Assembly (NCBI GenBank): GCA_002429615.1 | Contig: DJAN01000011.1 | Span: 1 to 7,789 of the forward strand | Source of the DNA: Lysobacteraceae bacterium UBA6001 | GTDB lineage: Bacteria > Pseudomonadota > Gammaproteobacteria > Xanthomonadales > Xanthomonadaceae | DNA length: 7,789 nt | Direction of reading: 5' to 3' | Shown: positions 7,262-7,789 of the stretch, in pieces | How positions within the stretch are numbered: the stretch's first letter is position 1 | Layout of the letters: each line of letters begins with the position of its first letter | The notes under the pieces: generated by a model | The model's input: only the letters and a program-made list of their open reading frames with translations | What the model was told of the DNA's origin: nothing | The model's database searches: none | Made by a program: the position numbers and the translations under genes

Positions 7262-7789
7262 TTACAGCGCCTGGCCGTCGTGCAGCACCGGATACGGATT
7301 GAGCGCCTCGCCTTCCCACCAGTGCCGTTCCGGGCCCAGCTTGAAGATCGCGAAATGCAGGTGCGGCGCCTCGGCGCTGGCATTGCCGGTGCTGCCGACA
7401 TAGCCGATCACCTGGCCGCGATGGATCGCCTGCTTCTCCGCCAGCCCATCGGCATAGCGTTGCAGGTGCGCGTAGTAATACGCGTAACGGCCGCTGGGTT
7501 CGAACTGATAGATGGTCAGGCCGCCGCGCTTGCTGTCGAAGAGTTTCTCCACCGTGCCGTCGGCCACCGCCAGCACCGGCGTGCCGGCCGTGGCCATGAT
7601 GTCGATGGCGTCGTGCACGCGGCCCTCGCTGCGCGCATCGGTGAAGGTGTCATGCAGGTCGGCGCGGGTGATGCCTTGTACCGGGAGCAGCAGGCCGTTG
7701 CCGGGAGCGTCCTGCGTGGCGGTCGTGGGCGCCGGGCCCGAAGCCGGCACCGGCGCCGCGCCGACATGGCTGGCCTCCGCGACGGGCGC
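7262..7789 (-). CDS. M23 family (LytM-type) metallopeptidase, 5' truncated
   Basis: Zinc endopeptidase of the LytM/lysostaphin family, which cleaves peptide cross-links in peptidoglycan or acts on small peptides in the periplasm. The frame stops with TAA at 7262-7264 and is open to the window edge. A GTG at 7750 would be an internal start giving 162 residues; I prefer a longer gene because the sequence before it is the Ala/Pro-rich linker usual ahead of the catalytic domain and any signal peptide would lie off-window. Counting from that GTG, the catalytic set is complete: H46 and D50 (HDAID, the HxxxD zinc pair), H95 (YYAHLQ) and H130/H132 (PHLHF, the HxH motif). GYVGSTGN (116-123) is the family loop before HxH, and the end (LNPYPVL) is typical of stand-alone M23 domains. 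All zinc ligands present argues for an active enzyme, unlike the degenerate EnvC/NlpD activators. It converges on tkt with 75 bases between stops, shared with the terminator. Its substrate cannot be deduced. Confidence 0.9.
   Translation of the reverse strand, partial: APVAEASHVGAAPVPASGPAPTTATQDAPGNGLLLPVQGITRADLHDTFTDARSEGRVHDAIDIMATAGTPVLAVADGTVEKLFDSKRGGLTIYQFEPSGRYAYYYAHLQRYADGLAEKQAIHRGQVIGYVGSTGNASAEAPHLHFAIFKLGPERHWWEGEALNPYPVLHDGQAL

Noticed and set aside
1..7789. CRISPR arrays, tRNA/rRNA genes, insertion sequences, phage or toxin-antitoxin genes
   Set aside because: Looked for on both strands: no regularly spaced repeats, no cloverleaf or rRNA sequence, no transposase or integrase motifs, and no terminal inverted repeats with target duplications. 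Composition is even throughout, giving no sign of recent transfer.

Overview
The window is very GC-rich, almost every third codon position is G or C, and the gene set is typical of Xanthomonadaceae (Stenotrophomonas, Pseudoxanthomonas, Xanthomonas and relatives). That placement is inferred from composition, from the S8 autotransporter and from the transketolase type; no rRNA or other marker gene is present. The first 13 bases are identical to the end of the standard Illumina adapter, so position 1 is almost certainly the end of a draft contig rather than a chosen cut.

Layout, left to right: (1) adapter remnant, 1-13; (2) the 3' end of a gene whose product resembles the C-terminal tail of BatD-type aerotolerance proteins, + strand, ending at 344; (3) a complete dicarboxylate/amino acid:cation symporter of the SLC1/DAACS family, + strand, 434-1723; (4) a perfect 12-bp stem hairpin between two convergent genes; (5) a complete 1073-residue S8 subtilisin-type autotransporter protease, - strand, 4990-1769; (6) a 195-bp divergent promoter region; (7) a complete transketolase gene, + strand, 5186-7186, followed by a strong Rho-independent terminator; (8) the 3' part of an M23 (LytM-type) zinc peptidase, - strand, running off the right edge.

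The genes form no obvious operon. Neighbours are mostly convergent or divergent, with hairpins separating the convergent pairs. Transketolase is central metabolism (pentose phosphate pathway). The other products act in the envelope or outside the cell: an inner-membrane acidic-substrate carrier, a surface or secreted serine protease, and a peptidoglycan-type peptidase. A link in which the protease releases amino acids that the carrier imports is possible but rests on adjacency alone.

I see no previously undescribed system here. The points most worth a second look are the adapter at the contig end, the altered cation-site motif of the symporter, the 7-bp inverted repeat overlapping the probable transketolase -10 element, and a very long antisense reading frame through transketolase that could be mis-annotated as part of the protease.
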